DNA from: Gammaproteobacteria bacterium 45_16_T64
GTDB taxonomy: Bacteria > Pseudomonadota > Gammaproteobacteria > Pseudomonadales > Ketobacteraceae
Length of the DNA: 64,000 bases
NCBI GenBank assembly: GCA_002162955.1
Contig: MABD01000052.1
Coordinates: 16,647-80,646 of the forward strand
Direction of reading: 5' to 3'
Part shown: in pieces, positions 24,805 through 34,266 of the stretch
Position numbering within the stretch: the first letter of the stretch is position 1
Layout of the letters: every line of letters begins with the position of its first letter
Notes under the pieces: generated by a model
Database searches by the model: none
Seen by the model: only the letters and a program-made list of their open reading frames with translations
What the model was told of the DNA's origin: nothing
Translations under genes and position numbers: made by a program

Positions 24805-26475
24805 ATGATAATAAAAAAACGTAATCTGACTATCCTTTCTGGTGCTTGCTTAATTGCAGCGTGTAGTAGTTATTCTCTTTTGTGGGAGGCTGAGTTATTA
24901 GGGGGCAGCAATAATGAGCGCCTATACACTAAAGGTGTACTGCTTGATAGCGAACAAAATAGAATCGTGATCGGTGCAGAGACAAATTTTTGGGGAGAAA
25001 CAGAGGAAGGAGAGCCGCTGTACGGGTTCGATCCTTTGGTCGCAAAATATGATAAGAATGGCAAGTTGTTGTGGCGTACCACGTTAGATACTCCTTTTGA
25101 GCGTACTGCAAGAGCATCTTCTGAGGGGTGGGGGTCTCATGTCGTAGGGGAAGAGAGGTACCCAGGTGGAGAAGAAGCTCATAGAGTTGTGATTGATGGC
25201 GATGATGATATTTATATATTGGCGGCCACGTTAGGGGAAAATTTTAATCAAACCAGTGGAAGTCAAAGTGACTGGGATCGCGTGTTAGCCAAATATAGCA
25301 GGTCGGGTGCGTTATTATGGACGGTAACGTTCACCGATGAGTATGAGAATATTCCTTTTGACATCGCGTTGTTGGATTCGGGTATTGCGGTGGTTGGTAT
25401 GCCCCATGACGATGCGGATAACTATCCGGCAACAACGATCACTGTGTTTGACGACGATACTGCCGAGGTGATTGCGGAAACAATACTGGAGGGCATTACT
25501 ACTGATGTGGTCGCCAGTCAGAGTGATACGTTAGCGATCAGTGGCTATGAAACTGTGACGCAGCTTAACGGGGTGGCAGAAGTTCAGTGGCAACAGGAAC
25601 TGGCGACCATTGTGACAGTGCCCGATGGGGTTATTCTTCCTTTGTGTTCCGGCTCTTGGAGCGGTGATAAGAAAGCCGCGGCGTTGAGTTATGACAGCCA
25701 GGGAGGGTTATATATCGCGCTTAATAGTAATCCTCCATTATTCTGTGGTTTTTATACTATCACCGGTACTACGGATATTTATAAACTCGATGCATCTACC
25801 GGTGAGTTCAATTGGAAGTCCACGCTCGCAAAGGATGTACCGGCGGATTCACAATTGGAAGCTGTTGTCGAGGGCAGACGCTTCATTCCATTTAGTATGG
25901 ATTGGCTCGGTTTTGACGGAAAAATTATTGCGGATGAAGAGGGTGTCTACTTTGCTGAGTCGATGATGGTTATTGAATATTACGCTCAGTTTGTTCAGAA
26001 CTTACGGGCAGATATTTTAGTGTCACGCCTGGATAGCGCTGGTGCTGATGTATGGCAAAAGCGGATTAAGAATAGTAGCCAGGTGGTATACGAAGACTCC
26101 GAAGTGGTCGACACCGTAAATACGCTCAATCGTTTAGTCGCGGTTAATGCAGACCAAGATGGCGGTGTAAACATCGAGCTTGTTGCTGCTGGTTTTGATG
26201 GACCAACGACACAAAATTCCGATGGGCTTGGTGTGCTGCAGTCTATGACTAGCAAGGGTGTTCATTATGATCGCGATGGAAAACGGGCGACGATTTCGAC
26301 GACTGACAATGCGGTTAGCCGAGGTGCGGTAATGTCTTCCAATAATGATTACGTCCAGGTGATGGATGACTTTTATCCGGTTTACGGTGAGAATGAAGAC
26401 GTTCTAATCTATAAACGATTTTTAGGGGTAGAGGACGCCCCAAGCCGCATCATCATAAAGAACCATACTCAGTAG
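24805..26475 (+). CDS. Large lipoprotein with beta-propeller-like repeats
   Basis: The 556-residue protein has a lipoprotein signal (LIAAC, Cys20) and several repeats of the type LVAKYDKNGKLLWRTTL and VLAKYSRSGALLWTVTF, which resemble the SBBP/PQQ-type blades of cell-surface beta-propellers. Acidic loops (DGDDDIYIL) could bind calcium. It should sit on the outer or inner membrane facing the periplasm or outside. It is a single gene with a GGAG ribosome binding site and ends in a strong terminator. The specific function is unknown; a binding or scaffold role is more likely than catalysis. Confidence 0.72.
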   Translation: MIIKKRNLTILSGACLIAACSSYSLLWEAELLGGSNNERLYTKGVLLDSEQNRIVIGAETNFWGETEEGEPLYGFDPLVAKYDKNGKLLWRTTLDTPFERTARASSEGWGSHVVGEERYPGGEEAHRVVIDGDDDIYILAATLGENFNQTSGSQSDWDRVLAKYSRSGALLWTVTFTDEYENIPFDIALLDSGIAVVGMPHDDADNYPATTITVFDDDTAEVIAETILEGITTDVVASQSDTLAISGYETVTQLNGVAEVQWQQELATIVTVPDGVILPLCSGSWSGDKKAAALSYDSQGGLYIALNSNPPLFCGFYTITGTTDIYKLDASTGEFNWKSTLAKDVPADSQLEAVVEGRRFIPFSMDWLGFDGKIIADEEGVYFAESMMVIEYYAQFVQNLRADILVSRLDSAGADVWQKRIKNSSQVVYEDSEVVDTVNTLNRLVAVNADQDGGVNIELVAAGFDGPTTQNSDGLGVLQSMTSKGVHYDRDGKRATISTTDNAVSRGAVMSSNNDYVQVMDDFYPVYGENEDVLIYKRFLGVEDAPSRIIIKNHTQ

Positions 26476-26490
26476 TCGTCGCTCGGCACA

Positions 26491-26532
26491 AAAAAGCCCT
26501 GGTGTGTGGAACCACGTCAGGGCTTTTTGTTT
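26491..26532. terminator. Strong bidirectional terminator
   Basis: An 11-base stem (26491-26501 with 26518-26528) has flanking A- and T-runs (AAAAAGCCCTG / CAGGGCTTTTT). It serves the lipoprotein gene on the left and the convergent ketosteroid-isomerase gene that stops at 26549. Confidence 0.88.
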
Positions 26533-26548
26533 TCTTGAGTGGTCGAAT

Positions 26549-26902
26549 TTACAGGCGATTCTCAGGTGACCAATAAGCCTTCATTGATTGAATCTTGCCT
26601 TCTTTATTGAATTCAAACACATCGATAATCTCCAATGTGTTTCCGCCAACAGTTGCGGTGAATGGAAATGCGGCCGAGTTACCTGCGCAACGTACGCCAC
26701 CGGTTAGCTCCAATTTAACCCCTAGGCCTTTTAGGCGTTGATAAAACGCCAAAATAGCTTCAATGCCTTCGTTAGGCTCTGAACCTACGGGGTCTTCAAC
26801 GGTGGCGTTGTCCGCATAGATGTCTTTTATCGTGTCGAAGTCATCATTGCTTAGTGCTTCGATATAGCGTTTTACGATGGCAACTTGTTGCTCTCTTTCC
26901 AT
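26549..26902 (-). CDS. Steroid delta-isomerase (ketosteroid isomerase) homologue
   Basis: The 117-residue protein has the cystatin-like KSI/SnoaL fold and strong local similarity to bacterial delta5-3-ketosteroid isomerase: YADNATVEDPVGSEPNEG, a FPF strand and a C-terminal MKAYWS. The three catalytic residues of true KSIs are all visible: Tyr13 (oxyanion), Asp37 (base, in VEDP) and Asp94 (oxyanion, in IIDVFEF). Many SnoaL-like paralogues lack this set, so isomerisation of a 3-keto steroid-like substrate is a reasonable call. It is divergent from the KshA-like Rieske oxygenase across 211 bases and has its own AGAGG site. Confidence 0.82.
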   Translation of the reverse strand: MEREQQVAIVKRYIEALSNDDFDTIKDIYADNATVEDPVGSEPNEGIEAILAFYQRLKGLGVKLELTGGVRCAGNSAAFPFTATVGGNTLEIIDVFEFNKEGKIQSMKAYWSPENRL

Positions 26903-27007
26903 GGGTAACCTCTTGAATTAATTAGATACTTTATCGTTAATCTGAAGAGACAGAAAGACTCGGTAGGTGGTGGTCTAGACTGCTTCTTTATTATTATGGA
27001 AGTATAT

Positions 27008-27024
27008 TTGCATTATTGTTGCAA
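27008..27024. promoter_or_regulatory. Inverted repeat between the isomerase and Rieske oxygenase genes
   Basis: TTGCA at 27008-27012 and TGCAA at 27020-27024 form an inverted repeat with a seven-base centre, a typical size for a dimeric regulator site. It lies in the divergent promoter region. The overlapping decamer ATATTTGCAT (27004-27013) also occurs at 43245-43254, before the TetR gene of the same cluster. Confidence 0.35.
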
Positions 27025-27113
27025 AATAACAAGGGCCTTGATAGCTTATGTCTATCTAGTTATTTAGCAGCAGTATTACGAGAACGCAAGATAGGTAAGA
27101 CGAGGGGAGAGAG

Positions 27114-28232
27114 ATGGGTAAGTATGCAAAGATAGAAGCCGCGGAGATTGAAGAGCGTTATGCCCGAGGGTGGCATTGTTTAGGAAAGGTGGAGGAGTTT
27201 GGAAAAGACCCGGTACGCCTTGAGTATTTTGGTACCAAGTTGGTGGCATTTCGTGGTGATGAAGACCAGTTAATCATTCTTGATGGGTTTTGCCCGCATA
27301 TGGGTGCTGATTTATCACAGGGTTATGTCGAAGGGAATTCACTTCGTTGCTCAATGCATGCTTGGCGTTGGGGCCAAGATGGTGTGTGTGATGATATTCC
27401 TTATGCCAAGAAGATACCGCCAAAAGCCTGTATCAAGGCCTGGCCCGTTCTGGAGAGAAACGGTCTAGTACTGGTTTACCATGACGCAGAAGATAATGAC
27501 CCAATACAAGGCCAAGAGCCTCCAGTCATTGAAGAGGCGGGAGCTGATGGGTGGTCTGAATGGGCAGTAGAAATCATTCCTATAGAGACCAACTGTCGTG
27601 AGTTAGTGGATAACATGGCGGATAAAGCACACTTTGGCCCGGTTCACTCGGCTGAAGCGATGCGTTTTGAAAATACCTTTGATGGGCACAAAGTGGTTCA
27701 GTATATGGAAGGAAAAAGCCCCCGTTTAGCGGGCGATTCTATTCTAACAACAACCGCAACCTATTACGGTCCAGCGTACATGATCACCGAAATGAGCGGT
27801 GAGATGAACGGAGTCCCTGTTGAATCCAAACTATTGGTATCTCATGTACCGACAGGCACTGAGAGTTTTGATTTGCGTTTTGGCGTGATGGTGAAGCTAT
27901 TCCCCGGCATGTCAAAAGAAGATAGTGATGCAATGGTTCAAGGTTATGTGCAATTAACGCAGCAAGCGTTTTTTGAAGATGTACATTTTTGGCATACCAA
28001 AGCTCGTGTGGATAATCCTGTATTGTGTGACGGTGACGGCCCTATATACAAGCTACGCCAGTGGTATAGCCAATTCTATGTGGATATTGCCGATGTACCT
28101 TCTACGTGGGATGCATCAAAAACCTACGCGGTTGATTCAGTGAATCCTATTCCACATCAAAAAGTGGCGATAGATGACGCTAATGCAGCGGCGTATGCGG
28201 CCCAGCAAGCTGAAGCGGAAGTTGATGCATAG
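27114..28232 (+). CDS. KshA-like Rieske non-haem iron oxygenase
   Basis: The 372-residue protein aligns by eye with the oxygenase of 3-ketosteroid 9-alpha-hydroxylase: RGWHCLG near the start, the Rieske 2Fe-2S ligands Cys60-x-His62 and Cys79-x2-His82, WRWGQDGVCDDIPYAKK, and the mononuclear iron site with D170, H173 and H178 (NMADKAHFGPVH). The late segment YKLRQWYSQFYVDIADV also matches KshA. The same family includes Neverland/DAF-36 sterol desaturases and the bacterial C-4 sterol demethylase SdmA, so hydroxylation, desaturation or demethylation are all possible. No reductase (KshB) gene is in view. It has a strong site (GGGGAGAG) and heads the plus-strand run 27114-37153. Confidence 0.88.
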   Translation: MGKYAKIEAAEIEERYARGWHCLGKVEEFGKDPVRLEYFGTKLVAFRGDEDQLIILDGFCPHMGADLSQGYVEGNSLRCSMHAWRWGQDGVCDDIPYAKKIPPKACIKAWPVLERNGLVLVYHDAEDNDPIQGQEPPVIEEAGADGWSEWAVEIIPIETNCRELVDNMADKAHFGPVHSAEAMRFENTFDGHKVVQYMEGKSPRLAGDSILTTTATYYGPAYMITEMSGEMNGVPVESKLLVSHVPTGTESFDLRFGVMVKLFPGMSKEDSDAMVQGYVQLTQQAFFEDVHFWHTKARVDNPVLCDGDGPIYKLRQWYSQFYVDIADVPSTWDASKTYAVDSVNPIPHQKVAIDDANAAAYAAQQAEAEVDA

Positions 28233-28344
28233 GTTATAGAGTAAAGACAATATCGAAGCACGTGAGTAAGTAATGTTGTCTATAAAAAAAGGTGTCTTCG
28301 GACATCTTTTTTTTGGCATAAATTTATCAAAACAGGAGAGAAAA

Positions 28345-28737
28345 ATGTCTACGCAGAGTAATACGTTATCTAAAGTAATTTCAAAAGTACTTATTTTTCT
28401 TGGTGTGGTGTTGGTAGGCACCTATGTGGTGTACCTGCCGATGCCTAGTTTGTTTCAAGCAGATGCGTTTGCGAACCTCAGCATTGTGCTATATGGATTG
28501 GCAAGTGCTGGTTCGGCATTTGTCGCCTGGGGAATGATTATGGGTAGTATGAACGGAGATTCTGTCACTCGAGCGCAAGTGCTGACAGCATCGGCGGCTG
28601 GTTTCGCGTTGTTAGCGTTCATGCGTTTAGTGACAGCGGTATTTCCCCCTGAAGTATTTCAAGCCATGATTTTTCTACCGGCCGGTGAGTTTGTTGCGTT
28701 TAGTGTGATTGCAATGATATTGCTTAAGTCTAGATAG
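28345..28737 (+). CDS. Small four-helix membrane protein, function unknown
   Basis: From the ATG at 28345 the product has 130 residues and about four hydrophobic helices (near 14-34, 43-65, 74-95 and 105-127). A classic AGGAG (28334-28338) sits seven bases before this ATG, so I prefer it over an in-frame upstream ATG at 28273. It lies between the Rieske oxygenase and an SDR in the same operon. No family was recognised. It could anchor or organise the soluble enzymes at the membrane, or help move a hydrophobic substrate; both are guesses from context. Confidence 0.7.
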   Translation: MSTQSNTLSKVISKVLIFLGVVLVGTYVVYLPMPSLFQADAFANLSIVLYGLASAGSAFVAWGMIMGSMNGDSVTRAQVLTASAAGFALLAFMRLVTAVFPPEVFQAMIFLPAGEFVAFSVIAMILLKSR

Positions 28738-28763
28738 AAAACGCTAAATAAATGGTAATTAAT

Positions 28764-29660
28764 ATGAGTAGTAAAACGAATAAATCATTGCAAGATAAAA
28801 CGGTCTTTCTAACGGGAGGATCTCGAGGTATTGGTCAAGCGATCGCAAAACGCTTGGCTGAAGCCGGTGCTAACATTGTTATCTGTTCTAAATCATCAGA
28901 TCCACATCCAACGTTGCCGGGTACCATTCATGAGACGGCCAAGATTGTTCAGGATGCCGGTGGTAAGGCGCTTCCAATTGTTGTAGACGTAAGGGATGAC
29001 GAAAATATTCAGTCAGCGGTAGCGCAGGCGGTTAACGAGTTTGGCGGCATTGATATTTGCATTAATAATGCGGGGGCATTTTGGATGCAGCCGACCGCGG
29101 AGACGAGCACAAAGCGCCATGACTTGCTGTTTAGCATTAACGAAAGGGCCACTTTTCTGGTGACCAAGGCGTGTCATCCTTACTTGAAAAAATCCGATAA
29201 TGGCCATGTGTTAAACCTATCACCACCGCTTGATCTAAAGCCCGTGTGGTTTCAACATACGTCCCCCTATTCTGTGTCCAAATATGCCATGAGTCTTTAT
29301 GCATTAGGTTGGTCGAAAGAGTTTGCGGAAGATGGTATTGCAGTGAATACCTTATGGCCCAGAGTAGGCGTAGAAACCCCCGCAGCGATTGTTCACGGTG
29401 GTGACGATTTACGCAGCGAGTTCCGCAAGCCCAGTATTATGGCTGATGCGGCATTTGCTATTGTGTCTAAGGACGCATCAACCTTTACCGGAAATTTCTG
29501 TATTGACGATAGCCTGCTGGCGGATGAGGGTGTGACGGATTTTGAGCAATATAGTGTAGTTCCAGGCTCCAAATTAGTCCCGGATTACTATATTCCTGAT
29601 GACGTGCCAGCGCCCCCTGGCGTTAAGCTAAGTAAGTTCAGATTATACGACATCGATTAG
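28764..29660 (+). CDS. SDR related to hydroxysteroid dehydrogenase-like 2 (HSDL2)
   Basis: The 298-residue protein is an SDR with TGGSRGIG near residue 17 and the HSDL2-type insertion SSDPHPTLPGTIHETA, followed by an NNAG motif and YSVSK (Y-x3-K). The C-terminus is extended beyond the usual SDR by about 40 residues (PDYYIPDDVPAPPG). HSDL2-like enzymes lack the SCP2 tail in bacteria and their substrates are poorly known. An ATG at 28752 in frame would add four residues; neither start has a good ribosome site. It lies in the operon between the small membrane protein and the GMC oxidase. Confidence 0.85.
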   Translation: MSSKTNKSLQDKTVFLTGGSRGIGQAIAKRLAEAGANIVICSKSSDPHPTLPGTIHETAKIVQDAGGKALPIVVDVRDDENIQSAVAQAVNEFGGIDICINNAGAFWMQPTAETSTKRHDLLFSINERATFLVTKACHPYLKKSDNGHVLNLSPPLDLKPVWFQHTSPYSVSKYAMSLYALGWSKEFAEDGIAVNTLWPRVGVETPAAIVHGGDDLRSEFRKPSIMADAAFAIVSKDASTFTGNFCIDDSLLADEGVTDFEQYSVVPGSKLVPDYYIPDDVPAPPGVKLSKFRLYDID

Positions 29661-29775
29661 TGTTTCAGCGGTGGCAGAATAAGACGGAGATTGTGGCTGA
29701 ATATGAGTTGGAGGGATTAAGGCTTAGCGAGTATTGTTGATGGTAACTTAACGATCTATCGAAAGTGCCAAAAAC

Positions 29776-31440
29776 ATGAAAACAGTTCAGGAATACGATT
29801 ATATTATAGTGGGGGGCGGCTCTTCTGGTTGTGTGGTTGCAGCACGATTAGCAGAGCAGCACGCCGGTAGTATTGTGTTGCTTGAAACCGGTGATGCCAC
29901 CGACCGTAACCCCGAAACCATGCAGGCTGATGGTTTTACCGATGCTTTTGCGAATGACAACGTCATGTGGGATCGGCTATCAGCACCCCAACAGGATTGT
30001 CGCAAGCGCTCCTTGTACTTGGGTTCGGGCACTGGCATGGGCGGCAGTGGGTCGGTGAATGGCATGGTCTATACCCGAGGTGACAAGCGGGACTATGATC
30101 AATGGCCTAGTGGTTGGAAATGGAAGGACATCGCGCCTTTTTTTACGGAAGTTGAAACGCGCCTAAAAGTAAAACCCCGCGCACCAACAGAATATACTGA
30201 GACCTGTATAGAGGCAGCGAAGAACGCTGGATTTCAGCAAAAAGACGGTTTGTTAGATGGTGACCTGTGTGGTTTTTTGGGTTACCAAACGATGAATTAC
30301 GACGGTGACCAGCGTCGTAGCTCCTATATGTCTTTTGTCCGTGGGCAGTCGTTGGATAATCTGACTCAAATTACCAATGCACGGGCAACTCGCATTCTTT
30401 TTGAAAACAAAAAAGCTGTAGGTGTTGAGTATATCGAAAAAGGTATTCGCAGTACGTTGCGGGCCCGTAAGGAAGTTATTTTGTGCGCGGGTGCATTGGA
30501 AACGCCGAAGCTATTGATGTTATCTGGGGTAGGGCCCAATGATCAGTTAGCAGAGTTTGGTATACCTGAAGTATTGCATGTGCCGAGCATTGGTCAGAAC
30601 CTACAGGATCATCCCAATGTCTGTGTGTTTTACAAAGGGCGCAAAGGTTCTGACTGTTTCTATCCGCAGTTATATGGTTTTCATCGCGTTAATGCTCAGT
30701 TGCCATTACCGGAAGATCAGGCGGATACGTGTTATGTGTTTTATTCTGCGGGGTCGTCTCTTAAAGCATCCCTTAAGCGTATGTTGCCCGCCGTGTTATT
30801 GCCGAAGTCGGTATTTTATAGCCCACGATTGCGCCGCTGGTTACGTAAGGCGGTAGATCTTGTGTATGGTATTACTCCAATTGCTAATATGTTAGCTACG
30901 ATTTATGGCGTGGTGGTAATTCTAGGAAAACCGCAATCAAGAGGTGAGCTGCGATTGGCGTCCGCCGACCCAGCGATACAAGCGCATATTGATCCGGCCT
31001 ACTTTACCCATCCTGATGATATGGAAACGATGATTGCGGGTGTCGAAAAAGCTAAGCTTATTGCTCAGCAAGCATCGTTGCGGCGTTGGGGAAATACTGG
31101 ATTAGTGACGGCTGCGCGCACCGAGAATAAAGTCAAAATTCAGCGCTGGATTGAAAGCGCGGTGATGACAACGTTCCATTACACTGGCACCTGCAAAATG
31201 GGTGAGGACGAACATTCTCCCGTTGATACTACACTGAAGCTTAAGGGGATTGAGGGGCTGCGTATAGCGGATGCCTCGGTGATTCCAGAAATTGCGGTGT
31301 CTGCACAAAACGCTCCGAGCATGATGATTGGTTACCGTGCTGCGGAATTTATTATGGCGTCTTCCGGTGCAACAAGTGTTAACAAGAGAACCCCCAAAAA
31401 GGCCAAAAATAAACGTTCAGTAGAAGGAAAAGTCGCATGA
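29776..31440 (+). CDS. GMC-family FAD-dependent alcohol oxidoreductase
   Basis: The 554-residue product is a choline-dehydrogenase-like GMC enzyme. GGGSSG at 13-18 binds FAD, GSGTGMGGSGSVNGM is the second GMC motif, and the C-terminal catalytic pair is His468 (HYTGTCKMG) with Asn512 (QNAPS). The C-terminal tail is basic (KRTPKKAKNKR) and may bind membranes. Such enzymes oxidise primary or secondary alcohols, including sterol and terpenoid alcohols. Its stop overlaps the ALDH start as ATGA, so an alcohol-to-aldehyde-to-acid relay with the next enzyme is inferred. Confidence 0.9.
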   Translation: MKTVQEYDYIIVGGGSSGCVVAARLAEQHAGSIVLLETGDATDRNPETMQADGFTDAFANDNVMWDRLSAPQQDCRKRSLYLGSGTGMGGSGSVNGMVYTRGDKRDYDQWPSGWKWKDIAPFFTEVETRLKVKPRAPTEYTETCIEAAKNAGFQQKDGLLDGDLCGFLGYQTMNYDGDQRRSSYMSFVRGQSLDNLTQITNARATRILFENKKAVGVEYIEKGIRSTLRARKEVILCAGALETPKLLMLSGVGPNDQLAEFGIPEVLHVPSIGQNLQDHPNVCVFYKGRKGSDCFYPQLYGFHRVNAQLPLPEDQADTCYVFYSAGSSLKASLKRMLPAVLLPKSVFYSPRLRRWLRKAVDLVYGITPIANMLATIYGVVVILGKPQSRGELRLASADPAIQAHIDPAYFTHPDDMETMIAGVEKAKLIAQQASLRRWGNTGLVTAARTENKVKIQRWIESAVMTTFHYTGTCKMGEDEHSPVDTTLKLKGIEGLRIADASVIPEIAVSAQNAPSMMIGYRAAEFIMASSGATSVNKRTPKKAKNKRSVEGKVA

Positions 31441-33035
31441 ACACACAAGTCACCTCAATTCACGAAAGTGACCGATCTGAAATAGCCTGCGTTAATCCGG
31501 CAACGGGGGATGTGATGGGCAAGGTTCCGGTAACCAAGCCGGAAGATATGACGACGGTTGTGGCGAGCGCTCGTGCGGCACAGAAGTCCTGGGGTAAGTC
31601 TACCTTTGTACAGCGTCGAGCTGTGCTGAATCATATTATGCAGCATGTGCTGGATCATTCAGATGAATTATGCGACGCCATTGTGCAAGACTCAGGGAAA
31701 ACCTATGACAATGCCATGTTGGGTGAAATCTTGCCGGTCTGTACCAAAATTAAATGGTTAATCAAAAATGGGGAAAAGCATCTGAAGCCTGAGCGGGTAT
31801 CCTCCGGTATGTTTATGCATAAGAAAGCCCGCATTGAATATGTGCCGCTGGGAGTGGTGGCATGTATTATTCCTTGGAACTATCCACTACAGAATATTAT
31901 TAGCTCGCTAGTGGCACCGTTAATGGCGGGCAATTCGGTGATACTGAAAGCATCCGAAGCCGTCGCGTGGTCAGTTGAGCGTTTTCAACGTATTACTGAT
32001 GAAGCACTGCAAAAAGAAGGGTTCGCGACGGATACGGTACAGGTCATCAATGGTTATGGTGAGACTGGAGCCGCTCTGGTGTCCTCGGGGGTGGATAAAA
32101 TCCTATTTATTGGCTCGGTCGAAAATGGTCGGCGTATTATCCAGGGCAGCGCAGAACATTTAACGCCAGTGGTGATGGAGCTCGGCGGAAAAGATCCCTT
32201 TATCGTATGTGATGATGCAGATCTGGATAAAGCGGTGTATTCGGCATTGGGCGGAACCTTTATCAATTTGGGGCAAAACTGCATTGCTGCTGAGCGGGTT
32301 ATTGTGCACCAGAATATTTACGATCGCTTTTTGAAGAGTCTAAAGCAAAAAGCAGGGGCGTTACGTCAAGGTGTGCCCGTCAAAGGTGGCAAGGTGGATG
32401 TGGGAGCGGTGACTACCTCGCAGCAGATCGCTATCATTGATCGATTGGTATCGGATGCCATAGCGAAAGGTGCGGTTGCAGAAGTGGGTGGAAAGGTACC
32501 GTCTGCTAGCGGTGGTAACTTCTATCCGCCTACCATATTGACGGGTATTACGCCTGAAATGGATATCTATCAGCAAGAAATATTTGGCCCGGTGATGCTG
32601 GTAATGAAAGTCAAGAATGATGAAGAAGCCATCGCGGTCGCGAATTGCACAAACTTCGGATTGCACTCGTCAATTATTACCAAGGATGCTGTGCGAGGGG
32701 AGTGCATCGCTGCTCAGCTAGAGTCCGGCGCTTCCTGTATTAATGACTTTGGTTTGTGCTATCTCAATCAGGATTTACCCTTTGGTGGAGTGAAGTACTC
32801 TGGGTATGGTCGGATGAATGGTCGAGAGGGGTTGCGGGCTTATACCAATCACAAAGCGGTATTATCCGATCGATTCCCCATTGAGATACCGCCGAAAATA
32901 TTCCCAGTCGCTGCTAATGACTACGAGTCAGCTAAGAGTATGATTAACATGATGTTTTCAGATGGCGTCGGGCAAAAATGCAAGCACTTTGGGCGGCTAT
33001 TATGGTTATCCATAAAAGGTAAGCTATTTTCGTAA
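31437..33035 (+). CDS. Aldehyde dehydrogenase (ALDH22-like)
   Basis: The 532-residue protein belongs to the NAD(P)-dependent aldehyde dehydrogenase superfamily. The catalytic Cys282 (GQNCIAAE) and the general base Glu248 (VMELGGKDP) are present, and the IIPWNYP and FIGSVENGRR cofactor motifs are clear. The sequence around IPWNYPLQNI and the C-terminal extension (about 35 residues after the usual end, hydrophobic and basic) resemble the ALDH22 type, which is membrane-linked in eukaryotes. It overlaps the GMC oxidase gene by four bases and probably oxidises that enzyme's aldehyde product to a carboxylate. Confidence 0.9.
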   Translation: MNTQVTSIHESDRSEIACVNPATGDVMGKVPVTKPEDMTTVVASARAAQKSWGKSTFVQRRAVLNHIMQHVLDHSDELCDAIVQDSGKTYDNAMLGEILPVCTKIKWLIKNGEKHLKPERVSSGMFMHKKARIEYVPLGVVACIIPWNYPLQNIISSLVAPLMAGNSVILKASEAVAWSVERFQRITDEALQKEGFATDTVQVINGYGETGAALVSSGVDKILFIGSVENGRRIIQGSAEHLTPVVMELGGKDPFIVCDDADLDKAVYSALGGTFINLGQNCIAAERVIVHQNIYDRFLKSLKQKAGALRQGVPVKGGKVDVGAVTTSQQIAIIDRLVSDAIAKGAVAEVGGKVPSASGGNFYPPTILTGITPEMDIYQQEIFGPVMLVMKVKNDEEAIAVANCTNFGLHSSIITKDAVRGECIAAQLESGASCINDFGLCYLNQDLPFGGVKYSGYGRMNGREGLRAYTNHKAVLSDRFPIEIPPKIFPVAANDYESAKSMINMMFSDGVGQKCKHFGRLLWLSIKGKLFS

Positions 33036-33120
33036 GGGGGCGAGTAAGGCATTGCCTGAATAACCAAGCTGTATTACATTGAAGTAACATAATAATCTGC
33101 TATTTGGGCCCAGGTAAACC

Positions 33121-34173
33121 TTGTTAATACTTGATAATACACCCATTTTACCCGCTAACTACATGCGCATATTTCTCCAGGTTGCTGAGCAAATGGGGGC
33201 AAGCGTTAGTGAGTTATTAGAAGGTACTGGGATTGATGAACAGATCTTTATCAATCCAGAGGTGTATATCACCTTTGGTCAATATAAGAAAATGAAGGCG
33301 CGGGCGTTGGAAGTCGTTAAAGACCCGTCATTCCATTTTAAATATGGCACCAGTATTAACCTGACTGAGCACGGTAAATTGGGTCATGCGGCGTTTAGTA
33401 GTTTGACGTTCGAAGATGCGCTCAAGAAAGTGATCAAATATATCAAGATATTGAATCGAATGTATCACCTCGATGCAGAGTTTCAAGGCGATATCGTACA
33501 CCTTAAGCTCGATACAATTAATCCCGAGAAGCGCTTTTATGTGGTGGAAATAGAGCAGATCATGTCGGCGATGTACCATGCATTAAGTGTGTTGCCTCAG
33601 GATCATTCCAATATGTTGGAGGTGCGTTTTAATTATAGTGCGCCAAAATATCGTCATATATATCATGATTATTTTGGCGAGCGTTGTTACTTTGATTGCG
33701 AAGATAATGAAATAGTCTTTAACATTAAAGAGTTAAAACAGTTTTGGACCGCGGGCGATCAAATGATTGAACGTATCGCGAATAAAAATTGTGATGATGC
33801 CCTCCAGCAGTTAGATGATGTGGAAGGTCTGCCTGGTAAAATTAGAGACATCATTATCAATAGCGAACGTGGTTTCCCCAATCAGGAAATGGTCGCTGAA
33901 GAGCTGAATATGCCATTACGGTCTATGGCTCGTTATCTCAAAAAGCAACATACCAGCTTCCAAGAAATTATGGATACGGTACGTGAAGAGCTAGCGATCC
34001 AATATTTGGAAACCACACAGTGGTGTATTGATGAAATAGCGGATCTTCTGGGTTACAGTTCAGCCGCTAACTTTAGCCGCGCATTCAAGAAATGGACGGG
34101 GTTACGCCCTTCCGAATATCGAGCGAACCATCTGCCAGATTCAGTGGCAAAAATAGACAGCCAAACTGGCTGA
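33121..34173 (+). CDS. AraC-family transcriptional regulator
   Basis: The product (350 residues) has an N-terminal Arabinose_bd-type (PF12625-like) ligand domain (about 20-200) and a C-terminal AraC double helix-turn-helix with EIADLLGYSSAANFSRAFKKWTG near residues 304-326. The start appears to be TTG at 33121, with AGG six bases upstream; an ATG at 33163 is the next option but would cut the conserved N-terminus. Regulators with this layout often control lipid or sterol catabolism. Set inside the plus-strand run, it probably controls this cluster. Confidence 0.85.
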   Translation: MLILDNTPILPANYMRIFLQVAEQMGASVSELLEGTGIDEQIFINPEVYITFGQYKKMKARALEVVKDPSFHFKYGTSINLTEHGKLGHAAFSSLTFEDALKKVIKYIKILNRMYHLDAEFQGDIVHLKLDTINPEKRFYVVEIEQIMSAMYHALSVLPQDHSNMLEVRFNYSAPKYRHIYHDYFGERCYFDCEDNEIVFNIKELKQFWTAGDQMIERIANKNCDDALQQLDDVEGLPGKIRDIIINSERGFPNQEMVAEELNMPLRSMARYLKKQHTSFQEIMDTVREELAIQYLETTQWCIDEIADLLGYSSAANFSRAFKKWTGLRPSEYRANHLPDSVAKIDSQTG

Positions 34174-34266
34174 AATTGAGTTGGTTGTCCGGGTCTAAAC
34201 TGGATATTGTTCTTATATACCCTGTCACATTCGAGTGTATAGGGTTTGAGAACAAAGGAACCGACC

